From contig CBINHC010000005.1 in assembly GCA_966250385.1 (NCBI GenBank), positions 124,001-188,000 of the forward strand: 64,000 nt of DNA, in the 5' to 3' direction. Position 1 is the stretch's first letter; the number at the start of each line of letters is the position of its first letter. The DNA is from DASWTL01 sp966250385 (GTDB lineage Bacteria; Bacteroidota; Bacteroidia; Sphingobacteriales; Sphingobacteriaceae). The notes under the pieces were generated by a model that was not told the origin of the DNA, ran no database searches, and saw nothing but the letters and a program-made list of their open reading frames with translations. The translations under genes and the position numbers were made by a program. Positions 17,221 to 25,358 of this stretch are shown here, one piece after another.

Positions 17221-17874
17221 ATGTCCATCGATAAATCTATAATTGAAAATCTCCGTCAGGAGTATAAGGCCAAATCGCTGACCGAAAAGGAAGTTTCCAA
17301 GAACCCGATCACCCAGTTCGAGAAATGGTTTAAGGAAGCGATGATGTCCGACCTGCTTGAACCCAACATCATGACCCTTGCTACGGCAAGCCCTGATGGC
17401 AAGCCCTCTGCCCGGGTCGTCCTGCTGAAGGGATTCGATCAGAACGGGTTCATCTTCTATACCAACTACCTGAGCCGTAAAGGAAAGGAAATTGCCAAAA
17501 ACCCGTATGCATCCCTGGTATTCTACTGGCATGAGCTGGAGCGTCAGGTGCGGATCGAAGGAACGATTGAAAAACTCGGCAAAGAAGAATCCGAGCGGTA
17601 TTTCCAGTCGCGGCCGAAGGACAGCCAGATTGGTGCGCTCGCATCTCCGCAAAGTCAGGAAATCGAGAGCCGGAAGGAACTCGAAGCGAAATGGCTGGAA
17701 CTGGAAGAAAAGTATCACAATAAAGACGTTCCGAAACCTTCTTTCTGGGGCGGCTACATCGTACGGCCGCAGCTGATCGAATTCTGGCAGGGCCGTCCGG
17801 GACGCCTGCATGACCGGCTGCTGTTCAAACGCGTCGACAAAGCCACCTGGAAGCTGGTCCGTCTGGCTCCGTAA
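17221..17874 (+). CDS. pdxH: Pyridoxamine 5'-phosphate oxidase
   Basis: The FMN enzyme that oxidises pyridoxine/pyridoxamine 5'-phosphate to pyridoxal 5'-phosphate. The 217-residue product has the substrate and FMN motifs PSARVVLLKGFDQNGFIFYTNY, the sequence FYWHELERQVRIEG, and the C-terminal signature RPGRLHDR...WKLVRLAP found in PdxH proteins. The start MSIDKSI at 17221 agrees with family length and with the promoter. A strong terminator directly follows. Confidence 0.96.
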   Translation: MSIDKSIIENLRQEYKAKSLTEKEVSKNPITQFEKWFKEAMMSDLLEPNIMTLATASPDGKPSARVVLLKGFDQNGFIFYTNYLSRKGKEIAKNPYASLVFYWHELERQVRIEGTIEKLGKEESERYFQSRPKDSQIGALASPQSQEIESRKELEAKWLELEEKYHNKDVPKPSFWGGYIVRPQLIEFWQGRPGRLHDRLLFKRVDKATWKLVRLAP

Positions 17875-17876
17875 AT

Positions 17877-17914
17877 AAAAAAGCTGCCCCGGGAATCCGG
17901 GGCAGCTTTTTTAT
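17877..17914 (+). terminator. Strong terminator after pdxH
   Basis: A 12-bp stem AAGCTGCCCCGG / CCGGGGCAGCTT with a 4-nt loop and T/A runs on both sides. It can also end transcripts of the convergent protease gene (stop at 17930). Confidence 0.9.
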
Positions 17915-17929
17915 TAAAGGTTATGTTTC

Positions 17930-19018
17930 TTAATATACTTTGATCATAAAGATATAGTCCTGGAGCTTCTTGATCTGGTCCGTCTTTTTAAGTCCCGCCA
18001 GCCCGTTCTTCTTGTTCAGCTGAAACTTCGTGGTCAGGGAATCCTGCGGAATGGAGGCGATTGATTTCAGAATATACTCGGATTTGATGGCGAAGGCAGC
18101 ACCGTCAGACTGGGTCTGCTTTCCGTTGATGATACCGATCACATTTCCCCGGTCGTCCAGCAGCGGACCGCCGCTGTTTCCGGGATTGACGGAGATATCC
18201 ACCTGGTAGGCTGTGGTGTCCCCGGTATAGCCGTTTCTTGAGCTTAAATAACCGCGGTTGTAAACCCCGTCATCCTTCGGATAGCCATAGGTAAAGACGT
18301 TCTCGCCGATGTCGGCAGGCGTTTCCTTGAAGGTATAAGGCAGGGACTTCAGCGGTTCAAAGCTCGGGTCTTCAATCTTCAGTACGGCAATATCATAACC
18401 AGGATCAATGAACACCTTCCGCACCTTGTACGAGTCCCCCCGGGAATTCTGTATGTAAACTGAATCGGCACCGTTGATCACGTGGTAATTGGTCAGGATA
18501 TAACCGTTCTCGGACAACGCAAAGCCCGTTCCGCCGAACTGGCCCGGACTGGCCGGCCCTTTGATGGCATTCCGGCTGATCGTATTCTTCAGGCTGTTAA
18601 CCTGGTTCTGTACATCGTTGATCCGGCGAAGCGCACTGTAATTGGATACGTTCGATTTTGAGAAATAGCCGGTCAGCGATAAGGTTGAAAATACGGCGAT
18701 CAGTGCAACCGCGGCTGCAACCGCAGTACTCATCCGGTACTTGCGCCACAACGTCACCACCGAAGATGTCTTGGGAGTTACCTGCTCGCGGATCGACGGC
18801 ACATCCAGGCTCCGGTGGACCGCATCCATTTCAGCCTGCAGCTCCCTACGTTCGCCGTAGGCCGCCATCTGCTGCATGAATGCCTTATGTTCCACAACCA
18901 TGTGGTCCACCCGGGAATCTGCGAAACGCAAGCGTTCAAAATCCGATTTTTCGGATTCGCTCAGCTCCCCGTTCAGGTAGGCTTCAATAAGGTTGGTTAA
19001 TTCTAGATCACTTTTCAT
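17930..19018 (-). CDS. Membrane-anchored trypsin-like serine protease with anti-sigma-like N-terminus
   Basis: The 362-residue protein has a cytoplasmic N-terminal 95 residues resembling anti-sigma factors (LTNLIEAYLNGELSESEKSDFERL), a membrane helix (about 97-118), a short coiled-coil, and a periplasmic trypsin-like domain. The catalytic triad is visible: His179 in LTNYHV, Asp209 in GYDIAVLKI, Ser282 in VNPGNSGGPL. No PDZ domain follows, unlike DegP/DegS. Its start overlaps the end of the sigma factor gene by 11 bp, so the two are translationally coupled. The inferred job is to hold the sigma factor at the membrane and link its release to envelope conditions. Confidence 0.85.
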   Translation of the reverse strand: MKSDLELTNLIEAYLNGELSESEKSDFERLRFADSRVDHMVVEHKAFMQQMAAYGERRELQAEMDAVHRSLDVPSIREQVTPKTSSVVTLWRKYRMSTAVAAAVALIAVFSTLSLTGYFSKSNVSNYSALRRINDVQNQVNSLKNTISRNAIKGPASPGQFGGTGFALSENGYILTNYHVINGADSVYIQNSRGDSYKVRKVFIDPGYDIAVLKIEDPSFEPLKSLPYTFKETPADIGENVFTYGYPKDDGVYNRGYLSSRNGYTGDTTAYQVDISVNPGNSGGPLLDDRGNVIGIINGKQTQSDGAAFAIKSEYILKSIASIPQDSLTTKFQLNKKNGLAGLKKTDQIKKLQDYIFMIKVY

Positions 19019-19595
19019 TTCTATCTACCTCGATTTGAAAAAACAACTTTTTCAACCGCTGCAGGCATTTATATTTCTGATTCTTGGCATTGTCCGTATT
19101 GGTATAGCCGAACTTCTCACAAATATCCTGCATCGATCTGTTCTTCATATAGAAATCCTCAATGATGGTCCGGCACGGTTCTCCCAGCTTTCCGAGTGCC
19201 TGATCCATCAGTTTGAATTTTCTATCCTGCTCATCATGTTCCTCCAGATCTTCCTCGACCGGGATATGATCCTCAAAATCCATTACATTTCCGCCGCTGT
19301 GTTTGAGCTGACTAAGCCGCTTAAGCCATAGTCTCCTGCAGACGGAATAGATAAAGGTCTTGAGCTTGCTGTTCAGTTCAAAGTTCCCGCTCTTAACTTT
19401 ATTATATAAAACGATTATTGCCTCCTGGAAGATATCTTTTGCATCATCCTCATCGCCGCTGTTGGATATGATCAGCTGCAGAATCATGGGATAATAAGAT
19501 TTGTATAATCGATTAAGCGTATCCTTTGAGCCGTTCAGGATCCCCAGCACCACCTCACTATCTTCTGGAACTGAACTTTTTATCTCTCTGCTCAC
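19008..19595 (-). CDS. ECF-type RNA polymerase sigma factor
   Basis: The 195-residue protein has sigma region 2 (LYKSYYPMILQLIISNSGDEDDAKDIFQEAII, about residues 31-62) and region 4 (ALGKLGEPCRTIIEDFYMKNRSMQDICEKFGYTNTDNAKNQKYKCLQRL). The region-4 ending of the type GYxNxDxAKxxKYKCL is common in Bacteroidota sigma factors. The frame begins with GTG at 19595, directly behind a promoter-like motif; if that promoter is real the mRNA would begin at about this codon. The overlapping next gene encodes its likely membrane partner. Confidence 0.9.
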   Translation of the reverse strand: MSREIKSSVPEDSEVVLGILNGSKDTLNRLYKSYYPMILQLIISNSGDEDDAKDIFQEAIIVLYNKVKSGNFELNSKLKTFIYSVCRRLWLKRLSQLKHSGGNVMDFEDHIPVEEDLEEHDEQDRKFKLMDQALGKLGEPCRTIIEDFYMKNRSMQDICEKFGYTNTDNAKNQKYKCLQRLKKLFFQIEVDRNEK

Positions 19596-19598
19596 TAC

Positions 19599-19627
19599 TT
19601 AATACTCTTTGGTTGGAATTGTAACCC
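19599..19627 (-). promoter_or_regulatory. Candidate sigma-specific promoter before the sigma factor gene
   Basis: On the minus strand GGGTTAC (19627-19621) is followed after exactly 15 nt by GTATTAA (19605-19599). The same pair with the same spacing precedes both small lipoprotein genes nearby. This points to autoregulation of the sigma factor. The -10 element ends 3 nt before the GTG start. Confidence 0.55.
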
Positions 19628-19669
19628 AATGATATGAAAAATATTTTTTGAAATCCCGGTCATTCCTCC

Positions 19670-19698
19670 GGGTTACCTTTTGTCATACGCAGTATAAA
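19670..19698 (+). promoter_or_regulatory. Candidate sigma-specific promoter before lipoprotein 1
   Basis: GGGTTACCTTTT begins at 19670 and GTATAAA at 19692, 22 nt later. The first 12 bases are identical to those of the motif at 19999. The -10-like element ends 27 nt before the ATG at 19726. Confidence 0.65.
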
Positions 19699-19725
19699 TG
19701 ATAACTAACCCTAAGAAAGAAATCT

Positions 19726-19941
19726 ATGAGAAACAACACGTTTAAGGCCGGCTTCCTTGCATTAGCGCTCGGGCTGGCTGCCGCAGCCTGCAGCGAACAC
19801 AAGAATCCGACGGAAAATGCGGACTCTACCGCCACCCTGGAATCATCCGGAACGGATACGGCTTCCCGAATGGATACATCCATGTCGACCGGCTCCACTC
19901 CTTACGATTCCGCAGGACCGGACACAACAACAAACCGGTAG
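19726..19941 (+). CDS. Small lipoprotein, Asp/Ser/Thr-rich
   Basis: The 71-residue protein has a signal peptide (MRNNTFKAGFLALALGLAAAAC) with Cys22 as the likely lipidation site, followed by a 49-residue hydrophilic tail rich in Ser, Thr, Asp and Ala. It is a paralogue of the next gene: both share the FKxGFLALAxxxxxAAC signal region and a DSTAT motif. It is transcribed divergently from the sigma factor and carries the same promoter-like motif, so it is probably a target of that sigma factor. No known domain. Confidence 0.7.
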   Translation: MRNNTFKAGFLALALGLAAAACSEHKNPTENADSTATLESSGTDTASRMDTSMSTGSTPYDSAGPDTTTNR

Positions 19942-19998
19942 ATTAAATCCCTGGTATCCTGATGGTTAAAAATAATTTTAATTATTTCTCAATTTTCA

Positions 19999-20027
19999 GG
20001 GTTACCTTTTCATGACAAGCGTATTAA
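19999..20027 (+). promoter_or_regulatory. Candidate sigma-specific promoter before lipoprotein 2
   Basis: GGGTTACCTTTT begins at 19999 and GTATTAA at 20021, again 22 nt apart. The element ends 36 nt before the ATG at 20064. Confidence 0.65.
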
Positions 20028-20063
20028 CAAGAAATTATTTAAATAACTTTTAAAAATTAAACG

Positions 20064-20261
20064 ATGAAAAACTCATTCAAATTCGGTTTCTTAGCTTTAG
20101 CTATCTCTATGTCTGTTGCAGCTTGTTCTTCAAACAAAACTGGCGAAGGTGCAGATTCAACTGCAACTGATTCAGCAATGGTTGATACTGCAACTTCAGT
20201 TGATACAATGGCTACTGATTCTGCTGCTGTTGATACTGCTGCTACAGATTCAGTTAACTAA
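20064..20261 (+). CDS. Small lipoprotein, paralogue with unusual AT-rich codon use
   Basis: The 65-residue protein has a lipoprotein signal (MKNSFKFGFLALAISMSVAAC) and a low-complexity tail built from repeats of D-S/T-A-x-x-D-T/S (DSTATDSAMVDTATSVDTMATDSAAVDTAATDS in outline). It resembles the preceding lipoprotein, but its codons end mostly in A or T (GCT, GTT, ACT, GAT), very unlike the GC-ending codons of its paralogue and neighbours. Very high expression or a different origin would explain this. A terminator follows. Function unknown. Confidence 0.75.
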   Translation: MKNSFKFGFLALAISMSVAACSSNKTGEGADSTATDSAMVDTATSVDTMATDSAAVDTAATDSVN

Positions 20262-20283
20262 TTGAAACTGATATTCAAAAATT

Positions 20284-20311
20284 AAAGGCTGCTCAATGAG
20301 CGGCTTTTTTA
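20284..20311 (+). terminator. Terminator after lipoprotein 2
   Basis: The arms GGCTGCTC and GAGCGGCT pair with one G-T pair around a short loop, followed by TTTTTT on the plus strand. Confidence 0.75.
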
Positions 20312-20335
20312 GTTTATATGAGGGAGCGTAAAACT

Positions 20336-20762
20336 CATCGGTCTTAAGCCGATGGGATGTAAGCGACAAACACTACCCCTGTGAAAGAATATACGGCGAA
20401 TGGTAAAGCCGGCAAAGCCTATAGGCGATGCCAGTTGGGGGACATTCGTAAGGTTGTTGGAGTATAAGACGGAATGGAATAACAAGCGTGTGGTAAAAAT
20501 CAACCGCTTCTATCCATCTTCCAAAACCTGTAACGAATGCGGTTACATCCATCAAAACCTAAGCCTGTCGGAAAGGGAATGGACGTGTCCCAATGGTCAC
20601 ACATTGGACAGGGACATCAACGCGTCAAAAAATATCCTGCAAGAAGGATTAAAAACAATCGGGGCGGAACTCTCCGATAACACCTTTGGAGGCCAAAATA
20701 AGACTTCTGCAAAGAAGCGCAAGCCAATGAAAAAGGAAGCCCATTAGTCTTTAGCTAATGGG
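20336..20762 (+). mobile_element. Remnant of an IS200/IS605-family element
   Basis: The stretch is bounded by two hairpins with near-identical 7-nt loops: CATCGG-TCTTAAG-CCGATG (20336-20354) and CCCATTAG-TCTTTAG-CTAATGGG (20740-20762). Between them is only the C-terminal quarter of a TnpB gene; tnpA and most of tnpB are gone. The 3' hairpin overlaps the tnpB stop codon, as usual for the right end and guide-RNA region of these elements. The true outer ends are uncertain. It cannot move by itself. Confidence 0.7.
20400..20747 (+). pseudogene. tnpB: Truncated tnpB (C-terminal fragment)
   Basis: The 115-codon frame encodes the end of an IS605 TnpB/OrfB protein. It has the segment DASWGTFVRLLEYK, the zinc ribbon with CNECG and CPNGH, and the third RuvC motif LDRDINASKNI. 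A complete TnpB has roughly 370-400 residues, so the RuvC I and II acidic residues and the recognition part are missing; nuclease activity is not possible. The apparent start codon is accidental. Confidence 0.85.
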
Positions 20763-20782
20763 TAATTCACATGAAAATAAGC

Positions 20783-20818
20783 AAGAAGAGGCTCCGGAAA
20801 ACCGGAGCCTCTTCTTTT
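20783..20818. terminator. Bidirectional terminator between IS remnant and RND operon
   Basis: A perfect 15-bp stem AAGAAGAGGCTCCGG / CCGGAGCCTCTTCTT with a 4-nt loop. It lies 12 bp past the stop of the RND pump gene and can serve both strands. Confidence 0.85.
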
Positions 20819-20830
20819 ACAGGCCGGTGA

Positions 20831-23800
20831 TTACACCGGCGGGTTGTCCTTTTTGAATAGACGCTTGATGCGCCTTGAATTACTGTCGGCAATCAGGTAC
20901 ATGCACGGCACCAGAATCAGCGTCAGGAAGGTCGCAAAGCTCAATCCGAAGATCATCGTCCAGGATAGCGGCCCCCAGAATGCTACGTTGTCACCCCCAA
21001 AATAAATATGGGGCTTGAATTCTGTAAACAGCCGGGCAAAATCGATATTAAAACCCACCGCCAGCGGAATCAGTCCCAGCATCGTTGCAGTTGCGGTGAG
21101 CAGAACCGGGGTCATCCGCGTACGGCCCGCTTCAATAACCGCTTCTTTCACCGGCATTCCCTGTTCGATCATCAGGTCCGTAAATTCGACCAGCAGGATC
21201 CCGTTCCGGACCACGATACCGGCCAGCGCCACAATCCCGATACCCATCATCACGATAGACATCTCCATCCGGAAGATCATTACCCCGAGGAAAACCCCGA
21301 TTATACTGAACAGGATCTCACTGAGGATAATCAGCGGCTTGCTGACTGAATTGAACTGCATCACCAGAATGATCAGGATCAATCCCAGCGAAATCAAAAG
21401 AGCTGAACCCAGGAAGGCGGCGGTTTCCATCTGCTCTTCCTGTTCACCGGCCATCAGGATCTCCACGCCGTCGGGCGCATGGAACTCATTGATGGCGTTC
21501 TGAATATTGGCTACGACCTCGTTCGGATTGTAGGCCGAAAGCACGTTGGAAGAAAGAATAATGATCCGCTTCTGCTGCTTCCGCTTGATCCCGCCGTAGG
21601 TATTCACGTAATCGATTTTAGCAAAGGAAGATAACGGAACCTGCCGGATGATGCCGTTCATGGCCATGTCGCGATAGGTGATCTTCATATTTCTCAGCGC
21701 TTCCAGGTTATTGCGCTGATCCTCCCGCGCACGTACATTGATCTCGTAATCCTCGTTGACATCCCGGAATTTAGAAACCTCACGTCCGTACAGGGCGGTT
21801 CTCAGCGCCATACCGATCTGCCCGCTGGAGATACCCTCCCGGTTGGCCCGCTCCCGGTCGATATCAAAAATTACTTCCGGCTTATTGTTCTGAAAATCGG
21901 ATTTCAGCTCCTCTACCCCGGCGATCTGACGGTTATCCAGGAATTTCTTCAGCCTGTCGGAAGCGACTACGATCGAATCCAGATCGTCGCCCGTGATCTC
22001 AATACTGATCGGCTTGGCTGTCGGCGGTCCGCCCTGCTCCTGGGCAACCGTAATCTCGGCGCCCGGGATACCCCGCACTGCATCACGGATCTTTTTCAGG
22101 TAAGCGGTCGTCCGTTCCCCCGTACGTTTGCCATACTCCACGAACGCCACGGTCACCTTGCCCTTATTTGGATAATTTCCCTGGTCCTCATCCTGCGGAT
22201 CGGTAACGCCCACCGTTACATTCGAAATGATAGAAGATACATCGGGGTTTTGGGCGCCCACCACGCTGGTTACCCGGTCTTCAACTTTCCGTACCACTTC
22301 ATTGGTGAAAGCCTGGTCGGTACCCACCGGCAGATGGACGTATACATAGATAAAATTTGGATCAGCGGACGGGAAGAAGACCACTTTCGGAGGTATCACA
22401 CCCATCATGATGATCGTAAAGAAAAACAAGCCGACAGTACCCCAGAGGAGTTTCCGGGGGCGCTCGATAGCCCAGATCAGGAAGCGGGTATAGCAGGCCT
22501 GCACTTTTGGCCAGGTAATATTCTGAAAACGCTTGACCGCCCCGGTCAGGTAAAAGTGATTCAGGAGATAAAGCAGGATCATCAATACCAGGAAATTCCC
22601 CGCGCCGAAGTTGATCAGGTACCCCAGGACCGCAAGCCCGGCCATGACCATCACGGTGCGTCTGACACCACGGGTGAACCGCGGCCTACCGTCCACATGC
22701 TCTACGTGCGGTTTCATGAAGTCGACCGCAAACACCGGGTTGATAATATAGGCTACCAGCAGGGATGCCAGCAGCGTGATGATCAGTGTGACCGGAAGGA
22801 AGAACATGAACTCGCCGATAATACCCGGCCAGAAAAGCAGCGGCACGAATGGCGCCAGTGTCGTCAGGGTCCCGGACAAGACCGGCAGGAACACCTCTCC
22901 GGCCGCCGTCTTGGCCGCCCGGACGATCGGAACCCTGCCGTTGTCGAAGATCCGGTGCGTATTCTCGATAACCACGATCGCATCATCCACCACGATCCCC
23001 AGTCCGAGGAGGAACGAGAACAGCACGATCATGTTCATCGTGAAGCTGAAGCCAAATATCCCCCCGAGTGCCGGCATGGAAATGAAAGCTACGAACATCG
23101 ACAGCGGCACCGACATGGCGACGAACAGCGCGTTGGTCACTCCCATAAAGAACATCAGAATCACCGTTACCAGGATGAACCCGATAATGATCGTGTTGAT
23201 CAGATCGTGCAGAGTGATCCGGGTCTGATCCGACTGGTCACCGGTAATGGTAATCTGGAGATTATCCGGAAGAACGGACCCTTTCATCTCTGTCAGCAGC
23301 CGGTTGATCTTGTCCGAGGCTTCGATCAGGTTTTCGCCGCTGCGTTTACGGACATTCAGTGTAATTACGTTCTTCTTATTCAATCGGGCATAGCTCTCCT
23401 GCTCCTTAAAGGAGTCCTGGACATCGGCAATGTCCCGGAGATACAACGAGGCGCCGGTCGGAGTCTTAACGATGAGATTGGCGATCTCTTCGGCGGAGCC
23501 GAATTCCTTCTTTACGTTCAGCGTGCGCCGCATACCGTCCATTTTCACAGCTCCGCCCGAAATCGTCAGGTTCTCTGCCCCGACCGCCATTTCGATATCG
23601 TTGAATGAGAGCTGGGCCGCCTCCATTTTGTTCAGGTCGACATTGATCTGCACCTCCGGATCCAGGGCGCCGACGATGTCCACTCCGGAGATCTCCTTCA
23701 TGGCCTCAATACGGTCCTGCAGGTCCTCGGCGTATTCGTTCAGCTTTTTCAGGTCGTAATCACCGGATATATTTACATACATGATCGGAATATCCGACAG

Positions 23801-24220
23801 GTTGATATCCATAATGGTCGGGTCCTGCGGAAGATCGGTCGGCAGGTCCTGCCGGGCCTTGTCCACCGCATCCTTGACCCGCTGTTTAGCGTCCGGGATG
23901 TCGACATTGGTGTTGAACTCAGCCGTTATGAACGAAAAGTCCTGGTACGAGTTGGAGGTGATCTTTTTAAGCCCCTGAGTACCCCGCAGTTGCTTTTCGA
24001 TCTGTTTGGTGACCAGGTTTTCCATATTCGCAGGAGAGGTTCCGGGGTAAACCGTTTGTACGAATATCTTCGGAATAACCACTTCCGGAAAGTTTTCCTT
24101 CGGAAGGTTCTGGTAGGAGAAAAATCCGAGGACAACCAGGATGACGGTAAAGACATATATAGCCGTCCGGTTATCGATAGCCCAGCTTGCGGGTTTGAAT
24201 TCCTTAAAAACGTCTTTCAT
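20831..24220 (-). CDS. RND efflux pump, inner-membrane permease subunit (AcrB/HAE1-like)
   Basis: The 1129-residue protein is a proton-driven exporter. It shows the N-terminal signature of the family (LPKENFPEVVIPKIFVQTVYPGTSP), a first cluster of membrane helices with GLGIVVDDAIVVIENTHR (the Asp pair of the proton relay), large periplasmic loops, and a second cluster with ALAGIVVRNGILLVEF and TRMTPVLLTATATMLGLIP. It is the last gene of a four-gene efflux operon. The substrates are not evident, though the general type handles drugs or hydrophobic compounds rather than metals. Confidence 0.94.
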   Translation of the reverse strand: MKDVFKEFKPASWAIDNRTAIYVFTVILVVLGFFSYQNLPKENFPEVVIPKIFVQTVYPGTSPANMENLVTKQIEKQLRGTQGLKKITSNSYQDFSFITAEFNTNVDIPDAKQRVKDAVDKARQDLPTDLPQDPTIMDINLSDIPIMYVNISGDYDLKKLNEYAEDLQDRIEAMKEISGVDIVGALDPEVQINVDLNKMEAAQLSFNDIEMAVGAENLTISGGAVKMDGMRRTLNVKKEFGSAEEIANLIVKTPTGASLYLRDIADVQDSFKEQESYARLNKKNVITLNVRKRSGENLIEASDKINRLLTEMKGSVLPDNLQITITGDQSDQTRITLHDLINTIIIGFILVTVILMFFMGVTNALFVAMSVPLSMFVAFISMPALGGIFGFSFTMNMIVLFSFLLGLGIVVDDAIVVIENTHRIFDNGRVPIVRAAKTAAGEVFLPVLSGTLTTLAPFVPLLFWPGIIGEFMFFLPVTLIITLLASLLVAYIINPVFAVDFMKPHVEHVDGRPRFTRGVRRTVMVMAGLAVLGYLINFGAGNFLVLMILLYLLNHFYLTGAVKRFQNITWPKVQACYTRFLIWAIERPRKLLWGTVGLFFFTIIMMGVIPPKVVFFPSADPNFIYVYVHLPVGTDQAFTNEVVRKVEDRVTSVVGAQNPDVSSIISNVTVGVTDPQDEDQGNYPNKGKVTVAFVEYGKRTGERTTAYLKKIRDAVRGIPGAEITVAQEQGGPPTAKPISIEITGDDLDSIVVASDRLKKFLDNRQIAGVEELKSDFQNNKPEVIFDIDRERANREGISSGQIGMALRTALYGREVSKFRDVNEDYEINVRAREDQRNNLEALRNMKITYRDMAMNGIIRQVPLSSFAKIDYVNTYGGIKRKQQKRIIILSSNVLSAYNPNEVVANIQNAINEFHAPDGVEILMAGEQEEQMETAAFLGSALLISLGLILIILVMQFNSVSKPLIILSEILFSIIGVFLGVMIFRMEMSIVMMGIGIVALAGIVVRNGILLVEFTDLMIEQGMPVKEAVIEAGRTRMTPVLLTATATMLGLIPLAVGFNIDFARLFTEFKPHIYFGGDNVAFWGPLSWTMIFGLSFATFLTLILVPCMYLIADSNSRRIKRLFKKDNPPV

Positions 24221-24247
24221 CTTCTGTAAGATTTCAATGAATACTGA

Positions 24248-25342
24248 CTAGATCTTTACGGCATCTCCAGGGTTCAGATCATCCAGCCCCTGCACGATCA
24301 GCTTGTCTCCTGCTTTCAGCCCGGAAAGCACCTCGGCCTTCCCTTCTGAAACCTTTCCGGTCCTGACGTCCACCCGTTTCGCCTTCCCGTTCTCGACCAG
24401 GTACACATATTCGCTCGTTTCCGACTTCTGGATCGCGTTGACCGGTATGGCCAGAGCCTCGGACCGCTCATAGTCCACGATATTCAGGATCGCCAGCATA
24501 TTCGGCCGGTAGTTCTTCCTGGCCGGAAGGTTCACCTCCACTGCAAAACTGCGTGAGGTAGGATCGATCACTCTTGATGCAAATGACACCCGGGTATCAA
24601 GATTGTCCGGGACGTCAGGCAAAGAAACCTGCACTTCATCCCCCTGGTTGATCCTTCCGGCATAGGATTCGGCAACCAGCGCCTTGACTTTCAGCTTACT
24701 GGCATTGACCACCCGGATTCCGGCCGGCATTCCCGGCGATACCGACTGGCCGATCTTCAGTTCCATTTCATCAACCGTCCCCGAAATCGGCGCCTTGATC
24801 TTGTACATGGCTGCCTGTGACCGCAGCGTGGCCAGCTGCTTCTGCAGACTTTCCATCTGGCTTTTCGCCGTCAGGTACTGCACTTCCGTGCCGATCTTTT
24901 GTTCCCAAAGGTTTTTCTGCCGGTTGAAAATATTGGTAGCCAGGTCCAGCTGAGTCTGAACCTGCGCCATGTTCTGGCGCAATACCTGGTCGTCAATTTG
25001 CGCCAGGACCTGTCCCTTGCTGACGGACTGGCCGACCTTAACATAAATCGCTGTAACGGAACCGGCCATTTCCGGCGAAACGTTCACGTTTTCCTCAGCG
25101 TCCACCTTGCCCTGCACCTTTACGTAGCTTCGGAACGGCGCCTGGGCGAGCTCCAGGACGGCAACTTCTTTCTTTGCGGAATCCGCCTTGACCGCTCCCA
25201 CTTCATCCTCCAGCCTGGAGATTTCGGCATTCAGATCTGAACGCTGCTTTTTGAGCTCTTCCAGTCTGGCCGACTTATCCTGGGATTTTTCCGAACAGGA
25301 AATGATAAATAAAACAGTTGCTATTGCGAGTATCTTTTTCAT
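24248..25342 (-). CDS. RND efflux periplasmic adaptor (membrane fusion protein)
   Basis: About 364 residues with a lipoprotein signal (MKKILAIATVLFIISC). After a short coiled-coil comes the lipoyl half-motif GSVTAIYVKVGQSVSKGQVLAQID, a helical hairpin, then the second lipoyl half IKAPISGTVDEMELKIGQSV and beta-barrel domains. It links the inner-membrane pump to the TolC-like channel. The start at 25342 puts the lipobox in place and gives a 16-bp gap to the preceding gene; the longer reading frame would overlap that gene. Confidence 0.93.
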   Translation of the reverse strand: MKKILAIATVLFIISCSEKSQDKSARLEELKKQRSDLNAEISRLEDEVGAVKADSAKKEVAVLELAQAPFRSYVKVQGKVDAEENVNVSPEMAGSVTAIYVKVGQSVSKGQVLAQIDDQVLRQNMAQVQTQLDLATNIFNRQKNLWEQKIGTEVQYLTAKSQMESLQKQLATLRSQAAMYKIKAPISGTVDEMELKIGQSVSPGMPAGIRVVNASKLKVKALVAESYAGRINQGDEVQVSLPDVPDNLDTRVSFASRVIDPTSRSFAVEVNLPARKNYRPNMLAILNIVDYERSEALAIPVNAIQKSETSEYVYLVENGKAKRVDVRTGKVSEGKAEVLSGLKAGDKLIVQGLDDLNPGDAVKI

Positions 25343-25358
25343 GAGATCTTTATCGTCT

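Noticed and set aside
22250..23608. 452-codon open frame on the plus strand
   Set aside because: Antisense to the RND pump gene; its composition (very rich in His, Asp, Arg and Gln) is a mirror of membrane-protein codons and not a real protein.
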